Positions 33,101-44,214 of a stretch of 64,000 nt of DNA are shown here, in pieces (positions within the stretch are counted from its first letter, which is position 1; each line of letters begins with the position of its first letter). The translations under genes were made by a program, and so were the position numbers. The notes under the pieces were generated by a model, which was not told the origin of the DNA, ran no database searches, and worked only from the letters and a program-made list of their open reading frames with translations. The DNA is taken from the NCBI RefSeq assembly GCF_907165205.1, contig NC_058189.1:50060270-50124269 (forward strand). Direction: 5' to 3'. This DNA is from Coccinella septempunctata (lineage: Eukaryota > Arthropoda > Insecta > Coleoptera > Coccinellidae).

Positions 33101-34415
33101 TCATTCATTTTATTTGTACCGATTTCAATGAACTTTTTCAATTGTTTCGAGAATTAATTAAAATTAACAATTATACCGCATTGTACGAGGTCCTCATGAA
33201 CTATTGTAACATCGCAGTTTGTTTCGAATTGTACTGCTGGTTTTGAACTAAATATCAAGGGATTTAAAAATTAACCCACTGCTTTGTTAAGATCAAGACC
33301 CTGTACTAAGGTCTTCATCTCAGATTGGAAATTGGTGTGGCTCGGAAAGAATTGATGTCTTATCTATTTTTTACATACTTACTTATTCTGAAGCAAGTAC
33401 GTTTTCGATATACTTAAAGCTTAGTTTTAATATCTCAATATCAATATCGATTAATATTTATGATTCATAATAAATTGATCTTCAATTCACTTAATTCCTA
33501 AGATAGCGATTAACCACTAGTTAAGGGAATTCATATTCATAATTTAAACTAAACTAACTTGTTAATTTTTAGTCGGAAGTTCGAATCACATATCTCAAAA
33601 GAAAAATCATGAGTTTTTTTCTGTTCATCAATGAAAAATTGTTTTCATAATGGAGCTGCTTTCGACTCACCTTCAAAAAATGCGTGTAGCACAACTCCAG
33701 TTCCACTAAACACGAAACTAACAACCTGTCTCTGACTAATATTGCTCCCCTCTTCACTAATGCTGATTTTTTTCTCATACCCCGGCTTATCATTTTTCGT
33801 AACATTCTCACTTTCCGTTATACTGTTAACCATATCTGTTAATAATTTTGAGTGTCTGTTCTGTTTCTTCCAATCGCTGCAATCAACATAACTAACAGTG
33901 GTTTCCCCCGATGTCTCTGCTCTCTTGATTTTGACCGAATTCTCGGATTTTCCTTGAATTGAACTGACGAATTGTTGCAATCTGTCTGTACCAGATTTTG
34001 TTGATATTCTAGATCCTATGGGAATACTTGGCACTTTGGTTAGTACCCAATGGCAGAATTCTTCTGTGAAATAAATTATGAAAAATCCGATACAAATGTA
34101 TAGTTGGGCCATGGCGCTGATCATACCATCATCTTTGAACATATTACTTTTTTTATAACCATCGCACATGAGTTGAACAACTTCCGGCATCAAATGAACC
34201 AAACAAGTGCACAAAAATACTCCCGAACCAAAAGAACGCAATATCATCCTATGAAAATCGAATTTTTCCAGACGTTTCCGGAAAGTAGCATCGTCAATTA
34301 TTTTCTTGTTTTTTCCATTGATTACATTATGAATTTGCACTGGTAAGCGAGCGAATGAGAGCCTAAAAAGGGCTAGGAAAATCGCCGATATACACTTTGA
34401 CAAATTTATATCCAT
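29633..34415 (-). CDS. ZIP family (SLC39, ZIP1/2/3-like) transporter, gene B, two exons
   Basis: 34415-33671 joined to 30117-29633 gives 1230 nt, 409 residues plus stop, with a GT-AG intron in phase 1. TM1 lies near 8-27 and TM2 (RSFGSGVFLCTCLVHL) near 60-77. TM3 (ICIGFFIIYFTEEF) is near 108-122. A long polar loop spans about 131-225, TM4 carries VVLHAFFEGIAIG with His244 and Glu248, and TM5 contains MMIHSATTL. TM7 carries ILYITFFESLSKE and TM8 FIVMCALEYFLF. These are the family hallmarks of zinc/iron importers. An in-frame Met 22 codons upstream (34481) is possible, but MDINLSK aligns with the start of gene A and gives a better TM1. The loop has almost no His. It lacks the first two introns of gene A. 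A foldback element sits about 320 bp upstream. Confidence 0.9.
30213..31515. mobile_element. 1.3-kb repeat with inverted TACTCGAGCGTGTCAGAT motifs, copy 1
   Basis: Starts ATAGTTGGGGAGCC. TACTCGAGCGTGTCAGAT occurs at 30247-30264 and 30385-30402, and its complement near 31241-31257 and 31470-31487, with further degenerate copies. A second copy in the same orientation lies at 44952-46070 and shares start, order and CTGACG end. It lies in the intron of gene B. Non-coding; class not determined. Confidence 0.7.
32041..32530. mobile_element. Foldback repeat
   Basis: ATTTCTCACCTTACTTCATT and the following 80 bases (TTTTCTACATTGACCAAG, TTTTCATCAGAAAAAGAT) are mirrored at 32425-32530. The spacer is about 270 bp. 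Within the intron of gene B. Confidence 0.7.
32531..33670. other. 5' part of gene B intron, nothing recognised
   Basis: AT-rich sequence. An isolated TAAACACCCTGTATATA near 32653 is a lone foldback tip. No exon-like frame continues the ZIP protein. Confidence 0.4.
33671..34415 (-). CDS. ZIP gene B exon 1 (N-terminus to TM4)
   Basis: A single 745-bp exon covers what gene A encodes in exons 1 to 3. Donor GAAG|GTGAG at 33670/33671, phase 1 within the Gly codon of HAFFEG, the same position as in gene A. Confidence 0.9.
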
Positions 34416-34733
34416 TTTAATATTATGCTCTACTCGGCGGATTATTACCGCACAAATAAAGGATGAAATGATGAAGTTCACTTGAGTGCTAATTCATTTC
34501 CATTCCTCCTGATATCGATATATCATGATAAGATTTTTGTTGATATACCGGAACATGAAAACTGTGTTTCTTATCATGTAATTTACATATATCGTTCACC
34601 CCCTCGATCAGACAATTACTCTTACTAAATGGATAGAATAGAAAACATAATGAATATTTGAAATCGAACACGAAATAAATATTCTTCGTGATACTCAGAA
34701 ATCTTTCCTTCACAAGGTTTCACAAGCTCGTTT

Positions 34734-35364
34734 TACATGGTGTTACTAAATCGGACGTAAAAACGAAAAGAGGAGATTCCTCGAGTAATTTCGAAAAAAA
34801 AAGTCTGGTAAATATGGGACCGCAAATGATTCGTTTCCGAGACACAGGGTGTTGAGGGTGTTGAAATTCAAGTTTTTCTCTAATAGTACGTTTACTTTTC
34901 GAAATATGCAAAGTTAAATTTAATGTTTCAAAACTAATTTTGAACTTTTCACCACTTACTAACTGAATTTTTATGACACTTTGGATTTTTCTGAGGATTT
35001 CAAGAGAATAATTTTTTCAATCGGTAGCTGATATGACGAAACTACAAGAAGCTATAAAGTTTAGTATAGCAACAAAGCTTCTTTTTCATTCATTCAAATT
35101 AACAGTGGCTCACCAAAAAAAGTTCTGGAGTAAAACAGGGTTCCACAAATAATATCACACTGTATTTGCTATCGAAAAAGTCATATGGTGTAAACTCTCA
35201 ATTATTGTAATATCTATGCGAAATGTCATTTGAATATCTTGTGAATTGTAAATACTATTAGAAAACGAAATGTTTGCCATCCCATGTTTATGGGGATTTT
35301 TTCTTAAAATAACTAAAGGAATCTCCCTTCTTCGTTTTTATATCCAATTTAGGAACACCCTGTA
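34734..35364. mobile_element. Foldback element upstream of ZIP gene B
   Basis: Left TACATGGTGTTACTAAATCG and right end AATTTAGGAACACCCTGTA are inverted, and the inner arms share AAAAACGAA..GAGATTCCT with its complement. 631 bp, about 320 bp before the chosen start codon of gene B, so it falls where a promoter or 5' UTR would be. Confidence 0.7.
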
Positions 35365-36163
35365 TCTCTAAATACCGGTTTGTGAAATCGATGCCGTTAA
35401 TTTTGTCAGTCCGATAACTGGTGGATTTCTAGAGATTAATCCTTCCAGTATCCTTCCATTACTAAGGAAAATACCGAATACTACTATTATTATGGTATCT
35501 ACTACAGTGAGAGTGACGCTGAATGCCTGTAAACGAAATTGTCAAATAGTACGCCGTAGTTGACGGGGAACTTAATTTAAGGTTGGCAGTTTTTCTTTCG
35601 ACGGGTATCAACAACTGAAATTACAGTTTAACGAATGGATTTATTTCTGATTATTCGATCTATTGCATAACTATGTAGCAATGTGTTGCTGCATTTTATT
35701 GTTTTGACCTGAGATACTTTGACTACAAATCAATATACAATATTCATAAAATAGTAAAAGTATTAACTTTTTACTTTAAAAGTGCCCGAACATGTGAATC
35801 TCAATTTTATACATTATGCAACTTTTTATGTCTAATTGAGAAACTTGTTATGTTGTCTTTTAAATGGAAATCCTTATTTTTGTTGTAGAAATGGATCGAT
35901 AATTTGTAGGTGAGGATGATTGGGTCATTGATATGGTTTATTATCCACCCTTATTTTAATTATAGGGATAAAATGGTTAGACTGATGGAATTGGAATATT
36001 TACTTTTGTTAAGTATGTTGAGTTCAATTATAGTTACACTTTGAGACAAATTGATATTTTTGATGAGTTGTAGACAGCATGCCGTTTTTGGAAAATAGGT
36101 ACCGATTGATGAATGATATATTTTATATAAATATATTATGATGAAATAACGCATCAATTATAA

Positions 36164-36726
36164 CCAGGGTGAGTCTTTGACAAATATGTCAATAGTAGAA
36201 CTATTTTTCAGTTCTCAAGAACGGTTTCATCGAATGAAATGAATTTCGGAATATAGTTTTTCTTTCATTTCCTAAATCTTTTTCGAACACAAGATATCAA
36301 CCACGTATTCCAGTTTTCTTATTATGACCATTACGTACCATAAAAATACCAAAAATTGGACGCTATCTAATAAATATTTGCACATTTTGTATAATAAGAG
36401 TATTTTTCATATTTTCTCATATACCTAATGCACAGTTTTCGAGTAATTGGATGTCCAAAGTTATCTGTGAAATTCGAAAAATTGAGTACTTTGACGGAAT
36501 GCAACTGTTTTTAAAAGATCCACAGATGTGTAGTGCCACAGATTTACCTAGTTATTCTGAAGGTCATTTTGTTTTTCCAGGGGTTGCACAGCTCATTATG
36601 AAAACTTAAAATGACTATATACTTTTATCAGGGCCGAATCGGAAAAAATACTATATGAAAAAAGTGCCTCTTTTGACCTCAAGAATCTACTGTTAAAATA
36701 TTTGTAGGAGTCAAAGACTCACTCTT
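36164..36726. mobile_element. Foldback MITE, CAGGGTGAGTCTTTGAC ends
   Basis: Left CAGGGTGAGTCTTTGACAAA and right GGAGTCAAAGACTCACTCTT are inverted, with further weak complementarity inside. Its flanks (35945-36020 and 36960-37020, both carrying TATAGGGATA..GAAT..GAATATT in opposite orientation) hint at an older enclosing palindrome. Confidence 0.6.
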
Positions 36727-38040
36727 CATATTGTGATTATGATTCTTCTTTCAGTTACTATCTTATATAAAAATAACTCCTAAGACGTTGAGCACTGCAT
36801 TGTAAACTTTTAAATATGGCCCTGAGAACGAACCTCTTATTCAATTACTATGTTATCTTCTTTACAAAATTTTTCACCTTTTTCAAAATGTCTACTGGTG
36901 GGCACGAGGTTCCACCAACCAAATTTGCATCCTTGGTCACACGCAGTTTGAAAATACATAGAAAAAGTGAATATTCGAATTCAATAATTTTGAAAATTCT
37001 ATCCCTATAATAAAAAAGTATCGATATATAGACTCCATCATCAATAAAATTATACCTAGCAACAAAAGCTCTATTCATTTCTGTCGAAAAATATTTGGGT
37101 TACTATTGAAAAGAGTCAGTTACCCCCCTTGGTTTGTATAGGGTGAATGACATATGTCCTCAGTAATACATGTAAAATTGTGTAATAAAAGAGAAGTTTA
37201 CCCTTTCGTCATTTTTCTATAAGTCTTTAAATACCTGCCGAAGATATGATATTATGTGCATTACGTTTTACTTACTCTATATTATGATACAAGTATTTGA
37301 GTGAAGTGAGCCTCTGAAGCGAAGAAACAAGAGCACAAAGCATAGCTGAGTGCTCTCAATGTTTGCAAGTGCTGTGAACGCATTTATGTACGAGAGCATC
37401 CCTGAATTCTACATTCAATAGGGTTGTATTCAGGGTGTTTCACGAATGATTTTATAGTCTTTTATTTTAGGACATTAGGAAAACACTGATTCTTATACTA
37501 AAAAATCAGTGTTTTCCTAATTTCCTAACTACATTCGTTTAAGGGGTACAGGATACTGAATATTTTATGTATTTTATCAAAAGTTTTAGATCGGCATAAT
37601 CCTCGAAAGCCTTCATGGATTTTAGTGATATCGCAGGTCCGCACTGAGAGAATTGTATTTTTTATTTCACATCTTGTAAATCACCTTGTACATAAAATTT
37701 GCAAAAATCAAAACTTTCCTCAGAATTAACACTAAATACTTTTTCAAATAAGCCTATTTGCAGTACTGGCACACTTCGTATCAATATTTTATGTACCATA
37801 TATCGGCAACTTACAATTTATAATAAACTTGGACATGTGAATCTACAAATAATGCTTTAGTCCGTATTGAATGATTTAAATTTTTCAGGGATTGATTTTT
37901 AGGAATGTGCTATCCCTATCAATTCAGAAGCAAGCAAATGTTAAAAACTCTGGCTATCGAATTATTTACTTTCGAGAATTTTTTTTTCCGAATAACTAAA
38001 ACAGATAAAAGCAGAATCAAAGATTTTATGGAAAAATGAA

Positions 38041-38510
38041 ATAAAATTAAAGACTCGAAAATACATTGAACATTGAAGTGAACTCATTATAAACAGTAAT
38101 TAAGGAGAGATATTGTATTTTGTTTCGGAAAATTCCTCCCTTTTCTTCTTAACCCTGCCTAAGCTCTTGTTGTATTGAATCACAGCCTTCAGAAGGCTGT
38201 GATTCAATGTCCTGCAACTGTCATCAACATTTCTGTTCTATCCCCAGATCTTTCATGCATAGATTATTTCCTATAAGGTGTAACTGATTCATCGAGTTCA
38301 GGGTGCATATGTGAGGAGATACGGAATCGACACACAAGAGCTGAAAATTCTTTAAAAGAAAGACAGGGCGTTTTCAAAAATAAATTAAAATTTTCATTAT
38401 CATTTATTATCAATTTTTTTTAGTTCATTAACACGTTTTTTAGATGCATTTTCTTTCCTTGAAACCATTTTAATAATGAGTTCACTTCAATGTTTGATGT
38501 TTATTAGAGT
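38041..38510. repeat. Inverted repeat with central palindrome
   Basis: The word CATTGAAGTGAACTCATTA near 38075 recurs inverted near 38475 (TAATGAGTTCACTTCAATG), with flanking AAAGACTC/GAGTTTTT-type matches. Between them TTGAATCACAGCCTTCAGAA begins a near-perfect palindrome at about 38177-38210. Type of element not determined. Confidence 0.45.
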
Positions 38511-38557
38511 TTTTGGTTCCATTTCGATTATTATTATATCTTTTTTTTTACCTTCAC

Positions 38558-38599
38558 CCACCTGAAGATGCTATTGTGATAGCGAAACACGCGTAGTGG
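38558..38599 (+). ncRNA. Hammerhead-ribozyme-like motif 2
   Basis: Stem I CCAC (38558-38561) pairs with GTGG (38596-38599). The core CTGAAGA is at 38562-38568 and one unpaired T follows. Stem II is GCTAT/ATAGC (38570-38574, 38579-38583) with loop TGTG. Then come GAAAC at 38584-38588 and CACGCG-TA, with cleavage expected after A38595. CACGCG looks like a mutated CACGTG stem III. Same architecture as motif 1 at 15048, including the extra core nucleotide. Confidence 0.5.
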
Positions 38600-39428
38600 A
38601 TTAAAAACTCATTTTGTGAAAATCGTATGATCTTTTTCAAGTTGATTTATGGATTTTCATCAAATATCGGCCATATTTATTCAATCTGTTTTTGTTTTCC
38701 GTAAATAAGAATCATCAAAGATGAATTATTTGAAAATGAGAACTTCTGCTATTTGAAGATTGTTTCTGTACTTAGGGAATTTTTTTTTGAGAAAATATTT
38801 CAGGTTATGTAAAAAGAAACTCCAATTTTTTTTTATTTGGGTGAGGTGATATGTAACACATGCCTAAAGAATGGCTCCTGAGAGATTTGATTAATTTAAT
38901 ATGAATTGACGCATTTTTCGGTGATTCACAGTTCCGTGTTAATTATGGATTGCAAATTCTCGATATTCAATGGTACAGTATTGCCAGACATAGTTGCTTA
39001 TCAAACTCATATTTACATTTAACAAGGAATTCAAAAATGTAGAAATATATAGGGTGTTCCATTTAAAATAACGAAGTTGATAGCTGTGAAGAAGAAACGA
39101 AGCATTCTGTATAGTTCTAAATAATTTTAGGAGATGCTCTACTTAAAAAGAGGAAAGTTTTATTTCAAACTCTTTCTTGTAAAGTTAATAGAATTAGAGT
39201 AATCGACCGCTGCGCGAACACCCTTTATATAGTCTTGTCGTATACTCGTTCTGAATTTTTCATAAACATCTTGCGTTCAAGAGTTATGCCGTTTGAAATT
39301 GTTCAATAAAATTCATAATATTTTATTTACGTCACATTTCCTCTATCTCTTAAACGATTTTATTTAGTACGTATTTCGCACACTGACTCGGAGTACTCAA
39401 TATGTTCTGCATCTGCACTGAAAGCTTG

Positions 39429-40199
39429 TACAGAGTGGGCAAAATTGGTGATAACTGAATTACAACTTTTTCAACCAAACGAGATAGAGGAAAATGCATG
39501 GCACATTACGGTCGTCTTTTTTCGAGAAAATAATAATGCCATCAGCTTCATTACTCTATCTTCTTTTGTTTTCGAGTTATAGGTCAAAATTAAAATTTCA
39601 ACTTTGGTCATTATCTCCGTTTCTAGTTAAGCTAGGATGTTGAAATGAAAACATTATACAGACACTTTTTGATAGCAATCCAGTGGCGTACTATGATTTT
39701 TTCCAACAGGTATATTTGCTGAGCTATAATATAAAGATGTATTTTTTCTTATGAGAACAGTAGTTTAAAATGGCTTAGAAGGATTCAGGGTGATGTATAA
39801 TATATGATATTTCTGAAACGGTAAAAAAATAGCGATTTTTTCTAAGTCATTCTAAACAGTTGTTTTTATAAAAAAACCACAACTTTATATTATAGCTCAG
39901 CAAATAAACCTGTAGGAAAAAATCATGTTACGCCACTGGATTGCTATCAAAAAAGTGTCTGTATTGTGACTTCATTTCAACATCCTAGCACAAACATAAA
40001 CGGAGATAATGACCAAAGCTAAAATCGCCCAAATTTAAATTTTGACCTATAACTCAAAAACAAAAGAAGATAGAGGCATGCAGTTGATGGCATTATTAGT
40101 TTCTCGAAAAAAGACGACATGAATGGTACATTCATTTTTCTCTATCTCGTTGGGTTGAAAAGTTGTAGTTCAGGTATCACCAATTTTCCCCACCCTATA
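39429..40199. mobile_element. Foldback element, TACAGGGTGGGCAAAATTGG family, copy 2
   Basis: 771 bp. The left end TACAGAGTGGGCAAAATTGG is inverted relative to the right end CCAATTTTCCCCACCCTATA. Interior and arms match the copy at 7831-8604 (CAGTGGCGTACTATGATTTT, GAGATAGAGGAAAATG). Confidence 0.75.
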
Positions 40200-40959
40200 C
40201 AATCATTCGTGAAACACCCGGTATAGCAAAGGCGAAAAATATTTATACCCGAATTTTTCACATTGACTGAGAGAGCTTTCCGTATATAAAATAAATATCC
40301 GAAAATAGTCGAATACAAAATGATGGACCAGCATCTGAAGGAATTTGGAAAAATAAATAAATCTTGTTTGCTCTGTCAAGTATTTTACACCACATATGTT
40401 TCGTCTTCCAACAAACATTAGTGAAGCGAAACCAAGAACTATATTCTCTTCAGACCGTTGCTGTCGTCGACGTCGACGTCGGTTGGATACAATGGCAACA
40501 TCGAAAATATCAGTGAGAATGCTATTCTATTCAGAAGGAACGTCGTAGCAGGCAACTTTTAATCTAAAGAAATATTCCTTGCGGTGATAACAGCGGCAAA
40601 CGTAATGAGAAGGAAATGATGGCCCCAAATTGGCTTGAATAGACCTCGATAATTTCATTACACCCCCAGCCTTAAATTAGGAAAAGTTCCTGGCAGTGCA
40701 ACTGGCCTTTTATCTGTGCAACATTAACTTTTTCACAAAGTCTCCAAGGTGAGCTTGAATAACCTGAAAGAGATTAACAATTGTTGAGTTCCAGACGGAA
40801 CAATTTAGTCCAGCATCACTTCCTCTTAATTTTCCCAATTAGGACCAACTTTCCCTTCAATGGAAAATATCGAAGATATATTGAGATATATTCGCCTGGA
40901 AGATTATTCCATTCGGAATGGGTATTGTAGTCGTGATAAATATGAAATGCAGGATATGC

Positions 40960-41130
40960 ATATTGGTTTATATTAATATAAACCAATATTCAATATACAA
41001 AAGTATATGGTGATCTGTTATAGATACGTCAAAGGTGTTATTTCTGTGCAATAAATTGTTTGGAATTGATTAACTTAGTTGAAATTCTACAATTTATATC
41101 ATATTGGTTTATATTAATATAAACCAATAT
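40960..41130. repeat. Two copies of a 30-bp perfect palindrome
   Basis: ATATTGGTTTATATT joined to its reverse complement forms a perfect 30-bp palindrome at 40960-40989 and again at 41101-41130, each followed by TCAATATAC. They are 141 bp apart. Confidence 0.85.
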
Positions 41131-41154
41131 TCAATATACCATCGTAGCATTTTC

Positions 41155-41995
41155 AGTTCTTTACATATTATTTACAGACTTTTCAGAACCGCAATTTAAA
41201 AAAACATTACAGAGGTGTACAAGTCCTCGTCAGTATAGATTCTTCATCCTTTTTTTATGATTCCTTTATGATAAACAACATATAATACAAATGAATAAAC
41301 AAAACACTCACAGCAGGTTTCATAAAACTTTGACTTTCCAAAAAACAATTTTGTCACTCGGTACCCAAATCGAAATCAATAAAACCTCTGCTTTCTGAAT
41401 ATATTGAAGGAGTAGCAATTGAGAATCAATGCCTACAACAATTTACGTGGATGAACACTTCTCAATTGACTTGCAGTAAAACGTTCACTGCACATGGTGT
41501 AGTTAGTAGTGTTTGCTCAAGTCATTGTCTTTACGTCTTAAAAATGTTATCGGAGTAATGAAAATATAAATCAATGAATGACAGAGTGACATTTGAAGAG
41601 TTTTAATACTGTTCCATTTTCCTTAGTAGAGTAAAAAGTTAATTTCGGAAAATCTATTTCATTTGATCCACAGTTCTTCACCATGCAATAATTTCCGAAC
41701 GAGATTTTGAGATTTTCACCACGAAATAAGACAAAAAATTCAATAATCAGCAACTAGATAAACAAAAAGCAGTACGAGAAACAAAACCGCTTTGATCAAA
41801 ATGGCTATCTGAAATCTTACGAAATTTTATGTTTTTGCAAATATTCCTCAATTCAATATTGTAACCGGTCTTAGGGTCTTAGAAACACATTTGACACATA
41901 GGTGGCGCCAATATCACTTTAGTCATACAGTGACTCCAACAAGGCAGTGGCGACAATTGTAAAATTTTCCAATAACATGGCGGCTTAGGAGCATA
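41155..41995. repeat. Partial relative of the 15157-18163 TIR element
   Basis: Shared segments in order: TTTTCAGAACC(G/A)CAATTT, AACTAGATAAAC..CAGTA, AAATTTTATGTTTTTGCAAA against TTATGTTTCTGCAAATGG, and a (G/A)TGGCGC box. The hairpin and left tip are absent. Confidence 0.45.
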
Positions 41996-43090
41996 GATTA
42001 CAATGCTGTATTATGTGACTCAACTCCATAGTTGGGTTATAATCTTCGAATTGAATGAATATTCTTTCGATTATTTGATTCATCGAAGATTTTATAAGGA
42101 AGGACAGATGTTTAGAGAATCTGAAATCGAACTATTCCATAGATAAAATTGAAAGCTCGATAAAAGATTGATAAAATACATGTTCAGTAATCAAGTATTG
42201 TATTCTTGATGTACATTGGCAAGTTTAGTTCAACATAATTTTCAGCTGAGATAGGAGGCTCTACAGTACACAAATTTTGACACAAAAATTATTGTACCGC
42301 AAGTTTCACTTTATGAACATATTTAATATTTCATTTTATGAACATATTGGTAAACCATTCAAGGAAGGTGAAGAATATATAGGACCCTAGATCATTTGTG
42401 ATCTGATTGTGTTCTTATGCAAAAAAGCAACGGGAAACAACTTATCTTATGATGACTGAATCAACTATTTTTTATTGGAATATTGATACGTTAGATTTTA
42501 GCATGGGAATGAAAAATAAATAGAAACTTAGGATTACGGAAGTTCGCTTATTATTCGGGAAGATTTTATTTTATGAAATGGCCCATTTCGATACCAACAG
42601 AGAAAAAGACTTAAGACCCAAATGTATAAATATTTGTTGAAACACCCACCAACAACATTCCTGCAAATTAGTCACATATTTTTCCATAATAGTCATCACA
42701 ATCTTCTTCTTTTTCCAAGCCTCTGACAAATTTCACCGACGAAAAAAATGAGGTGAAATAGGATAGCAATAATAGCACTTTATCAACAAAAGCACCTTCC
42801 ATAAAATATCTCATTTTTTACACTGTTTTCACCTTAAAAATCACACCTGATACAATAAATCAGGTTGTTTTGGATGGACTGAACCATTTTGTTAACATGT
42901 CGGTTCAGTCATATGTTTATGTTTCGTTTTACCTCAATTTTTGGTGAAATGATTTATTTTGATGGCGTCAACCGTCTGTCAAACGTGAAAATACGTACCT
43001 ATTTCAAGTCCATACCGATGCTGAAGAAATTGCTGAGTATTATGAAAATGAGATATTGTTTCTTTATATCTACGTTATTATAATAGTAAA
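41996..43090. other. Intergenic stretch, no gene seen
   Basis: AT-rich sequence with no recognised protein, repeat partner or inverted structure. Confidence 0.35.
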
Positions 43091-43846
43091 TCATCTTGCA
43101 TCAATATAAGTAAAAGGAGTTGAAGGAAGTTTCAAGTTAAGATGCAACTTCACCGTTGAACAAAAATTTCACATGAATAAACAGTAACAGGGCAACTTGC
43201 GCGTATTTGTCGCTATTCATCTTAATACATTGATGTAATTATAATATTTAGGTATTTATTAGTACCTTGAGACATTTACATTGTATAGGACAAGTCAAAT
43301 GAAAAACAGAAAATTCCATTTTAGGGAACTCATTCTCCGATGACATTTATCGAAAATCCTGTAGTTAACTTTTCGCATTAATTCACTCAAACATAAAATT
43401 CTGAAATGCCACCACTTTTTTGGGTCTCCCAATAGAAGGAAATTCTTTGTCATCATCTTCATTCACAATCTTTCTGATTGTGGAAATATCCAGCTGCAAT
43501 ATATGTCGTTTAGATTAAGATGAAACATTATATAAATTCTCTTACCTTGAATATGTTCGCTACCGTCTGACGTATTGTGGATTTTAGAATATCAGGGTAT
43601 AACTATTTGAATGAGCGGACCTGAATTCTAAATAGCACTTCCTGAAACCCTGCCTCTTTTATCAATCACTTTCGGCATTTTCGAATTTTCGTAATGAAAA
43701 TTGATATTAGTTGTGGCAACGGCGTTATGACATTAACGACATTTCATCAGTGCCAACCTAACTTCGTTCTAGTTACAAAAACTTGAGAAAATTATTTCAT
43801 GGCCAACCGACTGCTAAAATAAATTTGAATGAAGTATACCTACTGA
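43091..43846 (-). pseudogene. Truncated copy of the 56091-57191 transposon with broken spliced HTH-type frame
   Basis: Near-identical to 56528-57187 in direct orientation. On the minus strand MPKVIDKRGRVSGSAI is followed by a TAG, whereas the other copy reads Gln there. Downstream there is a short GT-AG intron (AAG|GTAAGAG ... TTGCAG|CTGG) and then LDISTIRKIVNEDDD and FPSIGRPKKV. The left terminal repeat of the family is missing. Confidence 0.6.
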
Positions 43847-44032
43847 GTTCAAGTCCAACTTTCGCTCCTTACCGCTACCGCTACCTAGCACAAATCAAAT
43901 CCGCTCCCAAAAGTGGCGTCCGCTCCAGAACGTGTTGAGAATGTAGCGCATATGTCACCGAACGTTTACGCTAGCGTTTGGTAACAGTTGCGCAACTGTT
44001 TCGTCCGCTGAATGCGACCAATGGTTATGGTA

Positions 44033-44214
44033 ATGTTAACGGTGAGCTACAATGTGAACGCTTAAATAATAATAAATAATAGAGCTACTACGATACTGTT
44101 CACATCAATGTTAATGTCAAGCGTAATGATAATGATAAAAATTTCTTGAATTTATTATTATTTAAGCGTTAACATCGTAGCTCACATTTAACATTACCAT
44201 TACCATTACCATTA
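44033..44214. repeat. Snap-back repeat with ATTACC simple repeat
   Basis: AATGTTAACGGTGAGCTACA and the following TGAACGCTTAAATAATAATA are mirrored at 44152-44204 (ATTATTATTTAAGCGTTAAC, GTAGCTCACATTTAACATTA). The right end runs into about four ATTACC units. Confidence 0.75.

Larger units (their letters stand above)
37431..40223. repeat. Widely spaced inverted termini CAGGGTGTTTCACGAATGAT
   Basis: CAGGGTGTTTCACGAATGAT at 37431 and ATCATTCGTGAAACACCCGG near 40202 are inverted. Complementarity does not extend far inside, so this may be one 2.8-kb element carrying other insertions or two independent tips. A short hairpin (AGGAAAACACTGATT / AATCAGTGTTTTCCT) lies just inside the left tip at 37476-37519. 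Confidence 0.45.

Noticed and set aside
34416..34481. Upstream in-frame ATG of ZIP gene B
   Set aside because: Open and possible, but the extra 22 residues have no counterpart in gene A and weaken the TM1 arrangement.
40960..41130. CRISPR-like direct repeats
   Set aside because: Only two copies, palindromic, in insect DNA; no array and no cas genes.
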